A stretch of DNA of 10,828 bases from Acidobacteriota bacterium (GTDB taxonomy: Bacteria > Acidobacteriota > Thermoanaerobaculia > Multivoradales > JAHEKO01), in contig SBFI01000337.1 in assembly GCA_006227875.1 (NCBI GenBank), positions 1-10,828 on the forward strand, given 5' to 3'. Below are positions 1-7,697 of this stretch, piece after piece. The position numbers were made by a program, and so were the translations under genes. The notes beneath the pieces were generated by a model. That model was not told the DNA's origin and did not search any database. It was given only the letters and a program-made list of their open reading frames with translations. How positions within the stretch are numbered: the stretch's first letter is position 1; each line of letters starts with the position of its first letter.

Positions 1-2
1 AT

Positions 3-1715
3 AGCCTCGACAATCTGTGGTTGTGCGCAGGTGTACTGATACTGGTGGCCTGTGGTCAGGTGGACACCGTCCGCGAGCCGGCCGATCTGGTTCTACGCGG
101 TGGCCGAGTGGTGACCGTCGACGAGGGCCGACCGCAGGCCGAGGCGGTGGCGGTGAGGGATTCGATCCTGGTCGCGGTTGGCAGCGACAAAGAGATCGAG
201 GCGCTGATCGGGCCGGACACTCGAGTGATCGAGCTCGACGGGCGGCTGGCAGTCCCCGGTCTTATCGAGGGGCATGGCCACTACATGAGTCTGGGCGAAT
301 CGAAAACCATCCTCGATCTGACCACGGTCGAGAGTTGGGACGAGATCGTGGCGATGGTTGAGCAGGCAGTGGCCGAGACCGAGCCCGGAGAATGGATTCG
401 GGGACGTGGCTGGCACCAGGAGAAATGGACCAGCCCGCCGTCATCAGCCGTCGACGGATCTCCGGTGCACACCGGATTGAGTGCCGTGAGTCCTGAGAAC
501 CCGGTTATCCTCGGTCACGCCAGCGGTCACGCGGCCTTTGCCAACGCCAAGGCACTCGAGCTGGCCGGTCTCGACAGCGACTCGGAGAACCCGCCGGGTG
601 GCGAGCTGGTACGTGACGCCGAGGGAGAGCTCACCGGTCTACTGCGGGAAAAGGCCCAGGTGGCGGTGCGGCAGGCGTATGCCCGCTCGCAGGAAGAGAG
701 GAGCCCCGAAGAGATCGAGGCCGAGCGGCGGCGGTGGATCGAGCTTGCGGGCGAGGAGGCCCTGTCCAAGGGAATCACTTCGTTTCAGGATGCCGGCTCG
801 TCGTTCGAGACCATCGACCTTTTCAAAACCCTCGAGCAAGAGGGGTCCCTGCCGGTGCGCCTCTATGTCATGGTGCGTCGGGAGTCGAACGAGGAGATGG
901 ACAAGCGGCTCGGGGAATTCTTCATGCCGGCAGAGGGCAACGACTTCCTCGCCGTGCGCTCGATCAAACGTCAGATCGACGGGGCTTTGGGGGCTCATGG
1001 TGCCTGGTTGCTCGAGCCTTATACCGATATGCCGGAGAGCGTCGGTCTGGTGCTGGAGCCCGAGGACGAGATACGGCGTACGGCCGAGATCGCCATCGAG
1101 CATGGCTACCAGGTCAATACCCACGCCATCGGGGACCGTGCCAACCGCCGGGTTCTGGATATCTACCAGGAGGTGTTCGAGGCCAACGGTAACCCGAAAG
1201 ACTTGCGCTGGCGGGTCGAACATGCACAGCACCTGGATCCGTCGGATGTGGGGCGGTTTGCCGAGCTGGGGGTGATCGCCGCCATGCAGGGGATCCACTG
1301 TACGTCGGATGGCCCCTGGGTACCCGAGCGTTTGGGTGACGAGAGGGCGGAGTCCGGCTCCTACCTCTGGCGATCGCTCATCGACTCGGGGGCGGTGGTC
1401 ACCAACGGCACAGATGTGCCGGTGGAAGACATCGATCCGCTTGCCGGGTTCCACGCCTCGGTCACCCGAGAGATGGTCAACGGCGAGCTCTTCTACCCGG
1501 AGCAGCGGATGACCCGCGAAGAGGCTCTCAAGTCATACACCCTGGAAAATGCCTTTGCCGCCTTCGAGGAAGATCTCAAGGGATCTCTGGTGGAGGGCAA
1601 GCTGGCCGACATCGCGGTTCTCTCCAAGGACATCATGACGATTCCTGCGGAAGAGATACTCACGGCCCGGGTGGACCTGACGATCGTCGGCGGCGAGGTC
1701 AGATTCGAGCGCTGA
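3..1715 (+). CDS. YtcJ-type metal-dependent amidohydrolase, lipoprotein (5' truncated)
   Basis: The reading frame is open to the window edge. The first start-like codon is TTG at 21, but codons before it continue a hydrophobic stretch, so the true start probably lies upstream. A lipobox Leu-Val-Ala-Cys ends at Cys 51-53, so the product is predicted to be a lipid-anchored envelope protein. Counting from TTG21, the Amidohydro_3 (YtcJ) landmarks are all present: metal-binding His85-x-His87 after PGLIEG, Lys316/Asp320 in the IKRQIDGALG motif, His368 in NTHAIGDRAN, His401 in RVEHAQH, and the catalytic Asp465 in GTDVPVED. The C-terminal composite beta-sandwich piece (GKLADIAVL...VGGEV) is complete. 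The length (about 570 aa) fits the family. It should hydrolyse an amide or cyclic amide bond; the substrate cannot be read from the sequence. Its 3' end overlaps the convergent gene by 17 bp. Confidence 0.93.
   Translation, partial: SLDNLWLCAGVLILVACGQVDTVREPADLVLRGGRVVTVDEGRPQAEAVAVRDSILVAVGSDKEIEALIGPDTRVIELDGRLAVPGLIEGHGHYMSLGESKTILDLTTVESWDEIVAMVEQAVAETEPGEWIRGRGWHQEKWTSPPSSAVDGSPVHTGLSAVSPENPVILGHASGHAAFANAKALELAGLDSDSENPPGGELVRDAEGELTGLLREKAQVAVRQAYARSQEERSPEEIEAERRRWIELAGEEALSKGITSFQDAGSSFETIDLFKTLEQEGSLPVRLYVMVRRESNEEMDKRLGEFFMPAEGNDFLAVRSIKRQIDGALGAHGAWLLEPYTDMPESVGLVLEPEDEIRRTAEIAIEHGYQVNTHAIGDRANRRVLDIYQEVFEANGNPKDLRWRVEHAQHLDPSDVGRFAELGVIAAMQGIHCTSDGPWVPERLGDERAESGSYLWRSLIDSGAVVTNGTDVPVEDIDPLAGFHASVTREMVNGELFYPEQRMTREEALKSYTLENAFAAFEEDLKGSLVEGKLADIAVLSKDIMTIPAEEILTARVDLTIVGGEVRFER
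51..53 (+). other. Lipoprotein lipobox cysteine of the amidohydrolase
   Basis: A hydrophobic run (AGVLILVA) ends in Cys followed by Gly-Gln. This fits the signal peptidase II lipobox consensus and predicts a lipid-modified N-terminal Cys. Residue +2 is Gly rather than Asp, so no classical inner-membrane retention signal is seen. The positively charged n-region must lie upstream of the window. Confidence 0.7.
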
Positions 1716-2970
1716 CCGGTTCGGCAACAGGTTGAGCCGAGAGAGGACGCGGTGGGCAGCGGCGGAGGAAATCGAGCTCGAAATCCTCATTGGTGACGTA
1801 GGAGCGACCAAAGACCTGCCGCCAGATCCGATCGGTCTCCATACAGAGGTAGAAGAAGACCTCCCGGTGCCAGGGGCGTAGGCTGCCGTAGATGTGGCTG
1901 AAGAGATCGACCTTGATCTGCTCGGGGTAGGTCAGCTTGCCGTGTGGATCGGGGGTGAGCTCCATCTGCAGGATCTTGGTCTCGCCGCCACGCCGCCGGA
2001 TTTCCTGGACGACAGGGCGGATGAGGGTCACCGAGCCCATGGAGACGAATCCCACCTCGTGGGGCTCGAAGCGGGCGAGGAGACGCTCGGCGATGGCACC
2101 ATAGTCTCGGCGCCAGTCCTGGTAGAAGACCATGGGGTGAAAATGAAAAGCGACCCTCAGACCCTTGTCGGCCACCTCACGAGCGGCCCGGAGGCGTCGC
2201 TCGAGCGAAGCCGTACCGTGCTCTTCATTGCGGATCACCGTCTCGGTGTTGAGCGACCAACTACAGATGACATTGTCGGGCAGATCTCGGGAGCAGAGAT
2301 CGCGCACATTGTCGGACTTTGTTTTGAGCTCGAGGAGGACGTTGGGATGGCGTGCGGCAAAATCCAGCAGGGCGTCGAGGAGGCCGCCACGATTGCCCCA
2401 GACCAGCGAATCCGAGGATTGACCGGTGCCGATGTGGTACGAGCGGCCGGGGTCCAGCTCGAGCCCGGCCAATTTGTCGACCAGGTCGCTCTCCAACTCG
2501 GCCTTCTCGCCATAGAAAGTTTGGATCGTGCAATAGCTGCAGCCAAAGGGACAACCACGGACGGCATCGATGGTCTTGAGACCACAGCAAACGGTCCGCT
2601 CGGAGTAGGCGGCGCAGAGTCCAAAGACCTCCTTCGAGGTCTCCCTTTCGACGAGTTGTACCTGCCTCCTGGGGGGCTGGGCAAAGCCCTCGGCCGGGTA
2701 GGACTTGGCCGCCGCCGAGAGCTCTTGCAGGTGCTCGTCGAGGAGTCGCAGGAGCGCCTTCTTGCGCTCGCGCCCGCCGACCGACACCTGCTCCTCGGCG
2801 CCGCGCCACCAGGTCTCGAGGGTGTCTTCGCACCACATCTCCAGGTCGCGGGCGGCCTCGGCTACCCGTCGCAGCTCCTGAAAGGTGAGGCGATAGCTCG
2901 CCGCCAGCTCGCGCGCAAAGGACTGGCTAGCGGGCTGGAGGTGGGGAAGCAGCGTCCCACTCTCCTTCAC
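1699..2970 (-). CDS. SPL-like radical SAM protein (spore photoproduct lyase-related)
   Basis: 423 aa, starting with GTG at 2970, preceded by a strong GGAGG seven bases upstream and overlapping the stop of the upstream gene (GTGA). The radical SAM [4Fe-4S] motif C-x3-C-x2-C is Cys140, Cys144 and Cys147 (GCPFGCSYCTIQT). The following blocks match the spore photoproduct lyase family: a W-S-L-N-T-E-T-V-I-R segment near 238-247, the EHGTASLERRL helix, and GLRVAFHFHP...DW near 270-286. The first 100 residues are helical and family-variable. The segment that carries the thymine-repair hydrogen donor (Cys141 in B. subtilis SplB, in ACTSD) reads GTGQSSD here, with Gln184 at that place, so classical spore photoproduct repair is doubtful. 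No spore genes are in view. It is the last gene of a four-gene minus-strand operon. The true substrate is unknown. Confidence 0.88.
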   Translation of the reverse strand: MKESGTLLPHLQPASQSFARELAASYRLTFQELRRVAEAARDLEMWCEDTLETWWRGAEEQVSVGGRERKKALLRLLDEHLQELSAAAKSYPAEGFAQPPRRQVQLVERETSKEVFGLCAAYSERTVCCGLKTIDAVRGCPFGCSYCTIQTFYGEKAELESDLVDKLAGLELDPGRSYHIGTGQSSDSLVWGNRGGLLDALLDFAARHPNVLLELKTKSDNVRDLCSRDLPDNVICSWSLNTETVIRNEEHGTASLERRLRAAREVADKGLRVAFHFHPMVFYQDWRRDYGAIAERLLARFEPHEVGFVSMGSVTLIRPVVQEIRRRGGETKILQMELTPDPHGKLTYPEQIKVDLFSHIYGSLRPWHREVFFYLCMETDRIWRQVFGRSYVTNEDFELDFLRRCPPRPLSAQPVAEPVSARI

Positions 2971-4520
2971 CGCCGCTCCTCCAACTCGTGCATCATCGGG
3001 TCCTCACTGACGCGAAAATAGCGGTTGGCTCCGTAATAGGCGAAGTTGCTGACCCGCGAGGTATAGAGGCAGGCATAGGACTCGAGCTGACTGGCAAAAC
3101 GGGTCTTGCTCGTTCCCTGTTTGAAGAAAGAGCCCCAATAGGGGTTGAACCTGCGGGCCAGGCGCTCCGACCAGGTCGCCTCCTCCTGCAGGAGCCGAAA
3201 GTGGTCCCGGCGAAGCCGGTCGAAGGAGCCTCGCAGGCTTTCGAGTTTCTCGGATGACAGATCGGCGCCGCGCTCGACCAGGTCCTGATAGACCGTGATG
3301 ACATCTCGCAGGTGATCCATCTCGTGGCCGATATCCGTCATCTGTTGCTGCAGCTCGATCTGCCTGTCGAGATCCGCAGCGCTTTGCTCTCGCTGGCTCA
3401 GCTCCTCTTCCAGCTCGCGGACGATGAGAGCGGTCCGCCAGGTGGATTCGAGCTTGGAAGAGACGATGTCCCCATAGATGTGATCACCGACATAGAGAAC
3501 GTGCTCACCCGGCTCGGCGATGAGCCGCATGAAACCGTCGAGGCAGCCGCCGCGGTAGACACCCCCCCAGGTCGGGACATCGGTCTCCCTGATCGTATCC
3601 GTGGGCGTCTCGATCGGCTCGAAAGACCGGTGGGTGCGGAAGAAGTCCGGTTTTCCGGCCTCGACGATCACCAGATCGAACAGGTCGCGCCACGATTCGA
3701 GCCCGGGTAGCAGGCCGTCGAAGAGAAACGAGCAGATCGAATGGACATACTCCCAATCGGAGTTAGTAATGAGGATCAAACGTCTGCCGTTGAGGGCCAG
3801 TCGAAGAAGGGCAAGCCCCACCTCGACATCGCGCTCGAGGTAGGTCTCACGACTGGCCAAGACCTTTGTCTTTTGGGCGCCCCGGCGGTGGACCCAATCG
3901 ACCGCGGCCCGCAGATCGTCGAAGATCTGCCAAGAGGAGGGGAGCGAAAGGGTCTGGTCGCGATCTGCCAGGTCGATGAGCTCGGCGTAGAGATTGGCCT
4001 CGGGCAGCTCGAACAGGCTGTCCAGATGGTAGAAGCGAGCGCTTGCCGGATGGATCGGCTCGTAGCGGTAGAGTCGTTTGAGGGCTTCGCGATCCAATCG
4101 CTCGCGTCCAAAATAGGCCAGGTTGACATACCGGTGGCGGTTCATCCGCAGAACCGTTCCCGCCTCCTTGTCGAGCAGCAATCCACGACGGGGAAAGTCG
4201 GGTCGGAACTCCACCTGGCGAATACTCTCCGGGTAGCCGTGGAAATCGATCAACCGATCGATGGTGAGGTCGAAGGTCAGCTTCTCGAGCGGCAGTCGCT
4301 CGTAGTCGGCCAGGGTCCAGTCGAGGTCGAATCCCAGGTAGCGGATGGTCTCCAGCCGCAAGGTGCGATTGACAAAGACCCGCCTACCGGCGGGAGGCTC
4401 ACCGTCCCTTTCGAGATGATCGAGCAGCGCCGTGGCGGTGTCAGCGCCGACGGTTTCGAGCAGTCGAGAATTATTGGGCAAGAGGTTCTTACTCCCGGCA
4501 GAAAGCACCAAGAGTAGCAA
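2967..4520 (-). CDS. HAD-IG family 5'-nucleotidase (cytosolic purine 5'-nucleotidase type)
   Basis: 517 aa if started at TTG 4520. HAD motifs are complete: I, Asp65-Leu-Asp67-Trp-Thr69 in GFDLDWTLADY; II, Thr252-Asn-Ser254 in ILITNS; III, Lys290 in VEAGKPDFF; IV, Asp346/Asp351 in YVGDHIYGD followed by SKLESTWRT. The motif I and IV contexts match the NT5C2/HAD-IG family, which dephosphorylates purine nucleoside monophosphates such as IMP and GMP. A long charged helical, probably coiled-coil, stretch lies at about 365-450. No ATG is available near the N-terminus. TTG 4520 has a poor ribosome site, whereas TTG 4481 (codon 14) has GGGAG ten bases upstream and may be the true start. It lies 14 nt after the sirtuin gene and overlaps the next gene by 4 nt, so co-transcription and translational coupling are likely. 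Confidence 0.9.
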   Translation of the reverse strand: MLLLVLSAGSKNLLPNNSRLLETVGADTATALLDHLERDGEPPAGRRVFVNRTLRLETIRYLGFDLDWTLADYERLPLEKLTFDLTIDRLIDFHGYPESIRQVEFRPDFPRRGLLLDKEAGTVLRMNRHRYVNLAYFGRERLDREALKRLYRYEPIHPASARFYHLDSLFELPEANLYAELIDLADRDQTLSLPSSWQIFDDLRAAVDWVHRRGAQKTKVLASRETYLERDVEVGLALLRLALNGRRLILITNSDWEYVHSICSFLFDGLLPGLESWRDLFDLVIVEAGKPDFFRTHRSFEPIETPTDTIRETDVPTWGGVYRGGCLDGFMRLIAEPGEHVLYVGDHIYGDIVSSKLESTWRTALIVRELEEELSQREQSAADLDRQIELQQQMTDIGHEMDHLRDVITVYQDLVERGADLSSEKLESLRGSFDRLRRDHFRLLQEEATWSERLARRFNPYWGSFFKQGTSKTRFASQLESYACLYTSRVSNFAYYGANRYFRVSEDPMMHELEERR

Positions 4521-4534
4521 AAAGAGCCTGCAAG

Positions 4535-5359
4535 CTAGCTATCGCCGATCCCCAGTTGCCGGCAGACGGCAGGGAGCAGCTCCTCGGCGGGTGCCTGGAG
4601 GGCTATCAGCCGGGCCCATTGTGGAAAGCGGGAGGCGGCCGGGTCCACCGAATACATGGGGATCGAGCGGCGACTGCCACACTGCAGAAACAGATCGGTT
4701 ACCCCGACGGCAAACGAGGTGCCCACGAAGAGGATGAGGTCGGCCGCCATCGCCATCTCCTCGACCTCGGCGAAGCGGTAGTCCTGGTGCTCGGTGTAGT
4801 ACTCGTCGAAAAAGAGAACGTGGGCCCGCAGCGGGGACTCACAGACCGGACAGCTGGGTAGCGTCTCGCGCGTCGGCTCGCTCACAAAGGCGCTCAAGTC
4901 GACCTCGTCGCGGGGCAGGGAACCGGTGGGAGACCCCAGGCTGCAACCGGCACGGGAGCAGCGGAAGCGATCGCAGGTGCCGTGGACCTTGATCATCTCC
5001 TCCGATCCCGCCTCTTCGTGCAGGGTGTCGATGTTCTGAGTCACCAGCCGAAACCGGCCCGCCCTCTCACGCTGCCATTTCTCGAGTGATACCAGCGCTT
5101 GGTGGGCGGCGTTTGGACGCGCCGCCTTCAGCGCCTCGAATCGCTGCAGATACCACTGCCACTGACCAACGGGGTCACGCAGGAAATAGTCGAAAGTCGC
5201 GAGACTCATATCGCTCTGCTTCCACACCGCATCGGGCTCGCTGCCGCGAAAAGTGGCAACGCCGCTGGCAGAGCTGACGCCGGCTCCCGTGACCACCAGT
5301 AGGAGCCCCTCCTCGAGACCGTTCAGAGCCCCGGCCAGGTTTCCGGCTGCTTCATCCAT
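4535..5359 (-). CDS. Sirtuin, NAD-dependent protein deacylase (Sir2/CobB family)
   Basis: 274 aa, ATG at 5359 with GGGGAG six bases upstream. Rossmann signature GAGVSSASG (25-33) with the variant VATFRG in place of IPDFRG; TQNIDTLH (107-114) holds the Gln/Asn/Asp NAD-binding residues; catalytic His126 in VHGT; zinc cysteines Cys134, Cys139, Cys170 and Cys173; GTSFAV at 213-218. Tyr70 and Arg73 (YLQR after a QWQW segment) align with the Tyr102/Arg105 pair of SIRT5 and Tyr92/Arg95 of E. coli CobB, which bind the carboxylate of succinyl- or malonyl-lysine. The predicted reaction is NAD+-dependent removal of acyl (probably also succinyl) groups from lysine in the cytosol. Cys134 and Cys139 are separated by four residues, within family variation. 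It is the second gene of the minus-strand operon. Confidence 0.94.
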   Translation of the reverse strand: MDEAAGNLAGALNGLEEGLLLVVTGAGVSSASGVATFRGSEPDAVWKQSDMSLATFDYFLRDPVGQWQWYLQRFEALKAARPNAAHQALVSLEKWQRERAGRFRLVTQNIDTLHEEAGSEEMIKVHGTCDRFRCSRAGCSLGSPTGSLPRDEVDLSAFVSEPTRETLPSCPVCESPLRAHVLFFDEYYTEHQDYRFAEVEEMAMAADLILFVGTSFAVGVTDLFLQCGSRRSIPMYSVDPAASRFPQWARLIALQAPAEELLPAVCRQLGIGDS

Positions 5360-5374
5360 GCCGCTCTCCCCAGC

Positions 5375-5872
5375 TCACAGAAAATAGAGCGTCTCGTCCA
5401 CTTGCGGCCGCCGGCTTGCCCGCCAGCCGCTCTGCTTGAGACGGAACAGCTCGGCCAGGGCATCTTCGTCGTCGAGCTCACCTTCCATCTCTTCCTCCAG
5501 GTGCTCGGGATCTTCTCCCGCCTCGAGACGGCTCATGAACTCCTCCATTTTGGGTCCGAACTCCAGTCCCGAGGCTTCACCAAAGCGGCGGAAGATGCTG
5601 GCCAGTTGGCGGGGATCTTCGTTCTCGTCCAGATCACCCATCTCCTCCATCATGCTGTCCATGAAACCCTCGAGCCGCGATTCGTCGAGCTGGCCAAACG
5701 GATCGGGTTCTTCCTCTCCCTGGTGCTTGAGGGTGGCAAAGCGGGCCGGTCGACGCTCGAGGTGAGGCCGCTCGCAGCGCGGACAGGAGGGCCGGCTCTC
5801 GGTGTCGATGACCGGCGAGAAGAAATTGAAAAGGGTATGGCAGTGGCTGCAGTAGAACTCGTATATCGGCAT
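5375..5872 (-). CDS. FmdB-type zinc-ribbon protein with acidic C-terminal tail
   Basis: 165 aa, ATG at 5872. The N-terminus MPIYEFYCSHC is the FmdB/CxxC_CXXC_SSSS-type zinc ribbon: Cys8, Cys11, Cys30 and Cys33 form two CxxC knuckles. The remaining 115 residues are strongly acidic and helical, with repeated Glu/Asp and several Met (for example FMDSMMEEMGD near 80, then EEEMEGELDDED near 138), ending in a basic patch (GWRASRRPQ). FmdB proteins are usually shorter, with Gly/Ser-rich tails; this longer acidic form is a distinct variant. FmdB was named for regulation of formamidase/amidase genes, but the function of most members is not known, so a regulatory role is only a family guess. It heads the four-gene operon, 15 nt before the sirtuin, and is divergent from murJ. 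Confidence 0.8.
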   Translation of the reverse strand: MPIYEFYCSHCHTLFNFFSPVIDTESRPSCPRCERPHLERRPARFATLKHQGEEEPDPFGQLDESRLEGFMDSMMEEMGDLDENEDPRQLASIFRRFGEASGLEFGPKMEEFMSRLEAGEDPEHLEEEMEGELDDEDALAELFRLKQSGWRASRRPQVDETLYFL

Positions 5873-5939
5873 GACCAGCTACACTATTTACCACATTTGA
5901 CCCGCTCCCTCATACAATGACGCCGGTAAGACCAAACTC
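5873..5939. promoter_or_regulatory. Divergent intergenic region between the zinc-ribbon operon and murJ
   Basis: This 67-bp gap separates the start codons of two divergent gene sets, so promoters for both directions are expected here or just inside the genes. It is clearly more AT-rich than its surroundings. On the plus strand TACAAT at 5913-5918 matches the -10 consensus at five of six bases, but no convincing -35 box sits 16-18 bases upstream (TTGACC at 5897 is only 10 bases away). No clear minus-strand promoter was found. Confidence 0.35.
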
Positions 5940-7650
5940 ATGCCAGAGGACATGGACAGCTCGTCGACCTCCGGCCCGCGCCGATTGGGCGGGGGTGCCA
6001 CCAGAGTGGCTCTGGGAATTTTCTCCAGCCGCATCTTCGGCCTCATCCGAGAGGCCAGCCTCGGCTTCTTTTTTGGTGCCGGCCCACACGCCGACGTCTT
6101 CCGCACGGCTCTTCGCGGACCCAACGTGCTCCAGAACCTACTGGGTGATCTCGGTATCGTTTATCCCCGTCTACTCCCGCATGCTGGAGGAGGGCAGAGA
6201 GGAGGAGGCCGGTCGATTTGCCGGTGCCGTGTTTGGCCTGCTCCTGGCGCTGGCGGCGGCTCTGGCCCTGACCGGGATTTTGTTGGCAAAGCCCATCGTC
6301 GCCCTATTGGCGCCGGGCTTTCTAAGCGATGCGGCCCAGGTGGCGGCGGGGACCGCCGATGTCGATCGGTATCCCCTGGCCGTCACCGCCGTCCGTTTCA
6401 TCTTTCCGATGACCGGCCTGCTCGTGCTCTCGGCCTGGGCGATGGGTGTCCTCAACAGCCACCGTCGCTTTTTCTTGCCCTATTTCGCACCCGTGTTGTG
6501 GAACGCCGCCATCATCGCGGCCCTCTGGCTCGTCGGCGGCCAGTGGTGGGAGCAGTTTCGCGGTGGAGGAGCTCAGATCTCGCATTCGGCCCTGGATCGG
6601 ATTCTGATTGCCGCCTGTGCCGGGGCGCTCGTCGGGGGTCTGTTGCAGTTCGCGGTTCAGATTCCGTTGGTGCTCGCGGTGCTAAAGGGCTTTCGCCCGT
6701 CGCTCTCGACCCGGGTGCCGGGTGTGCGGGCCGCCCTGCGGGCCTTCACCCCACTGGCCGCGGGTCGCGGGGTGGTTCAGCTGTCGAGCTATCTGGATAT
6801 CGTGCTTGCCTCGCTGCTGGTAGCGGGAGCACCGGCGGCGCTGGGCTATGCCCAGACCCTCTACATCCTCCCGGTCAGCCTCTTTGGCATGTCGGTGGCG
6901 GCGGCCGAGCTGCCGGAGCTGTCGCGTCGTTCGGGTCCTGGCGAGGGGACGGAGCTTCCGCCCAGGGTCGATGCCGGATTGCGTCAGACCGCGTTCCTGA
7001 CCCTGCCCACTTTTCTCGGATATCTGCTGTTTGGCTTTCTTCTTGTTGCCTTTCTCTATCGTCGGGGCAGCTTCCAGGAAGTCGACAACTGGCTGGTCTA
7101 CCTTGTGCTGTGCGGCTACACCCTCGGCCTCCCGGCCACCAATGCCTCGCGCCAGCTCAACAATGTGTTCTATTCCCTCGGCAAGACGGGGATCCCGGCC
7201 AGGATCGCGGTGGCCAGGGTGTCTCTGTCCGTCGGGCTGGGCATACCGCTTATGCTCTGGCTGGACCGGTTTTCGGTGGCCCAGGTGGTGGGTCTCGGCC
7301 CCACCGAGCGCCAGCTCTACCTCGGTGCACTGGGGTTGGCTCTGGGGGCGGGTGTGGCCTCCTGGTTCGAGTTGTGGAGACTCGGTCGGGCGTTGAGGAC
7401 CGAGGTGCCGGGTCTGGAGCTTCCCTGGCGTCGTTTTGGCCGGCTGTTCTTTGCCGCGGTGGTGGCGGCGGTGCCGGCTTTCGTCCTGTGGCGTCTCTTC
7501 CCGCCCCTCCTACGGATGCCGAGAGGGTTGGTGTGGGTGTTGGAGGCGGTGGTTGTCCTCACGGTCTATGGAACCGGTTATCTGGCCGTGACCAAGAAGC
7601 TGGGAATCTCGGAATTGGATAGGTGGCTCGGTCGTATCTCGAGAAAGTAG
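5940..7650 (+). CDS. murJ: MurJ-type lipid II flippase, frameshifted near 6147
   Basis: The MurJ/MviN family flips lipid II across the inner membrane in peptidoglycan synthesis. The start is ATG 5940. Codons 1-69 (5940-6146) encode a typical MurJ N-terminus: ATRVALGIFSSRIFGLIRE with Arg31 and Arg37, then FFFGAGPHADVFRTALRGPNVLQNLLG with Asp52. From about 6148 the family sequence continues in another frame (VSFIPVYSRMLEEGREEEAGRFAGAVFG) through about 14 hydrophobic segments to the stop at 7650. Between the two parts the usual GEG(V/A)(L/I)S segment is missing, consistent with loss of 8 bases. Both frames stay open by chance, so no early stop follows, but the unshifted product would be scrambled after residue 69. 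Because MurJ is normally essential, this is either a sequence error, a paralogue decaying here, or a recent mutation. The continuous frame that opens at 5917 is not a true N-terminus. Confidence 0.88.
6141..6153 (+). other. Frameshift site in murJ (probable 8-base loss between GGTGA repeats)
   Basis: The upstream frame reads CTG-GGT-GAT while the downstream frame reads GTG-ATC-TCG. Family sequences have Leu-Leu-Gly-Glu-Gly-(Val)-x-Ser here. Adding back eight bases (for example GAGGGGGT) restores Gly-Glu-Gly-Val-Ile-Ser-Val-Ser and creates a GGTGA...GGTGA direct repeat, the classic setting for a slippage deletion. The ancestral eight bases are a reconstruction, not seen. Confidence 0.75.
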
Positions 7651-7697
7651 GATGACCCCCGAGCTCCAGGATTGGGGGCCGAAGGAGGATTGAACTG

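Noticed and set aside
639..1454. 271-codon open frame on the minus strand
   Set aside because: It is antisense to the amidohydrolase, which has complete catalytic motifs.
1894..3021. 375-codon open frame on the plus strand
   Set aside because: It is the complement of the SPL-like gene, which has the Fe-S cluster motif and a strong ribosome site. The plus translation resembles no family.
3741..4517. 258-codon open frame on the plus strand
   Set aside because: It is antisense to the HAD nucleotidase and has no recognisable motifs.
5897..5918. TTGACC plus TACAAT as a sigma70 promoter for murJ
   Set aside because: The spacer is only 10 bases, too short for the two boxes to work together.
6141..6153. 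Programmed ribosomal frameshift in murJ
   Set aside because: No slippery heptamer, stop codon or downstream stem-loop is seen at the junction, and a conserved motif is physically missing, which points to a deletion instead.
7651..7697. CCCCC...GGGGG hairpin between murJ and rpiB as a terminator
   Set aside because: The stem is only five pairs with a 13-14 base loop and no T-tract, and rpiB appears to be read in the same direction.
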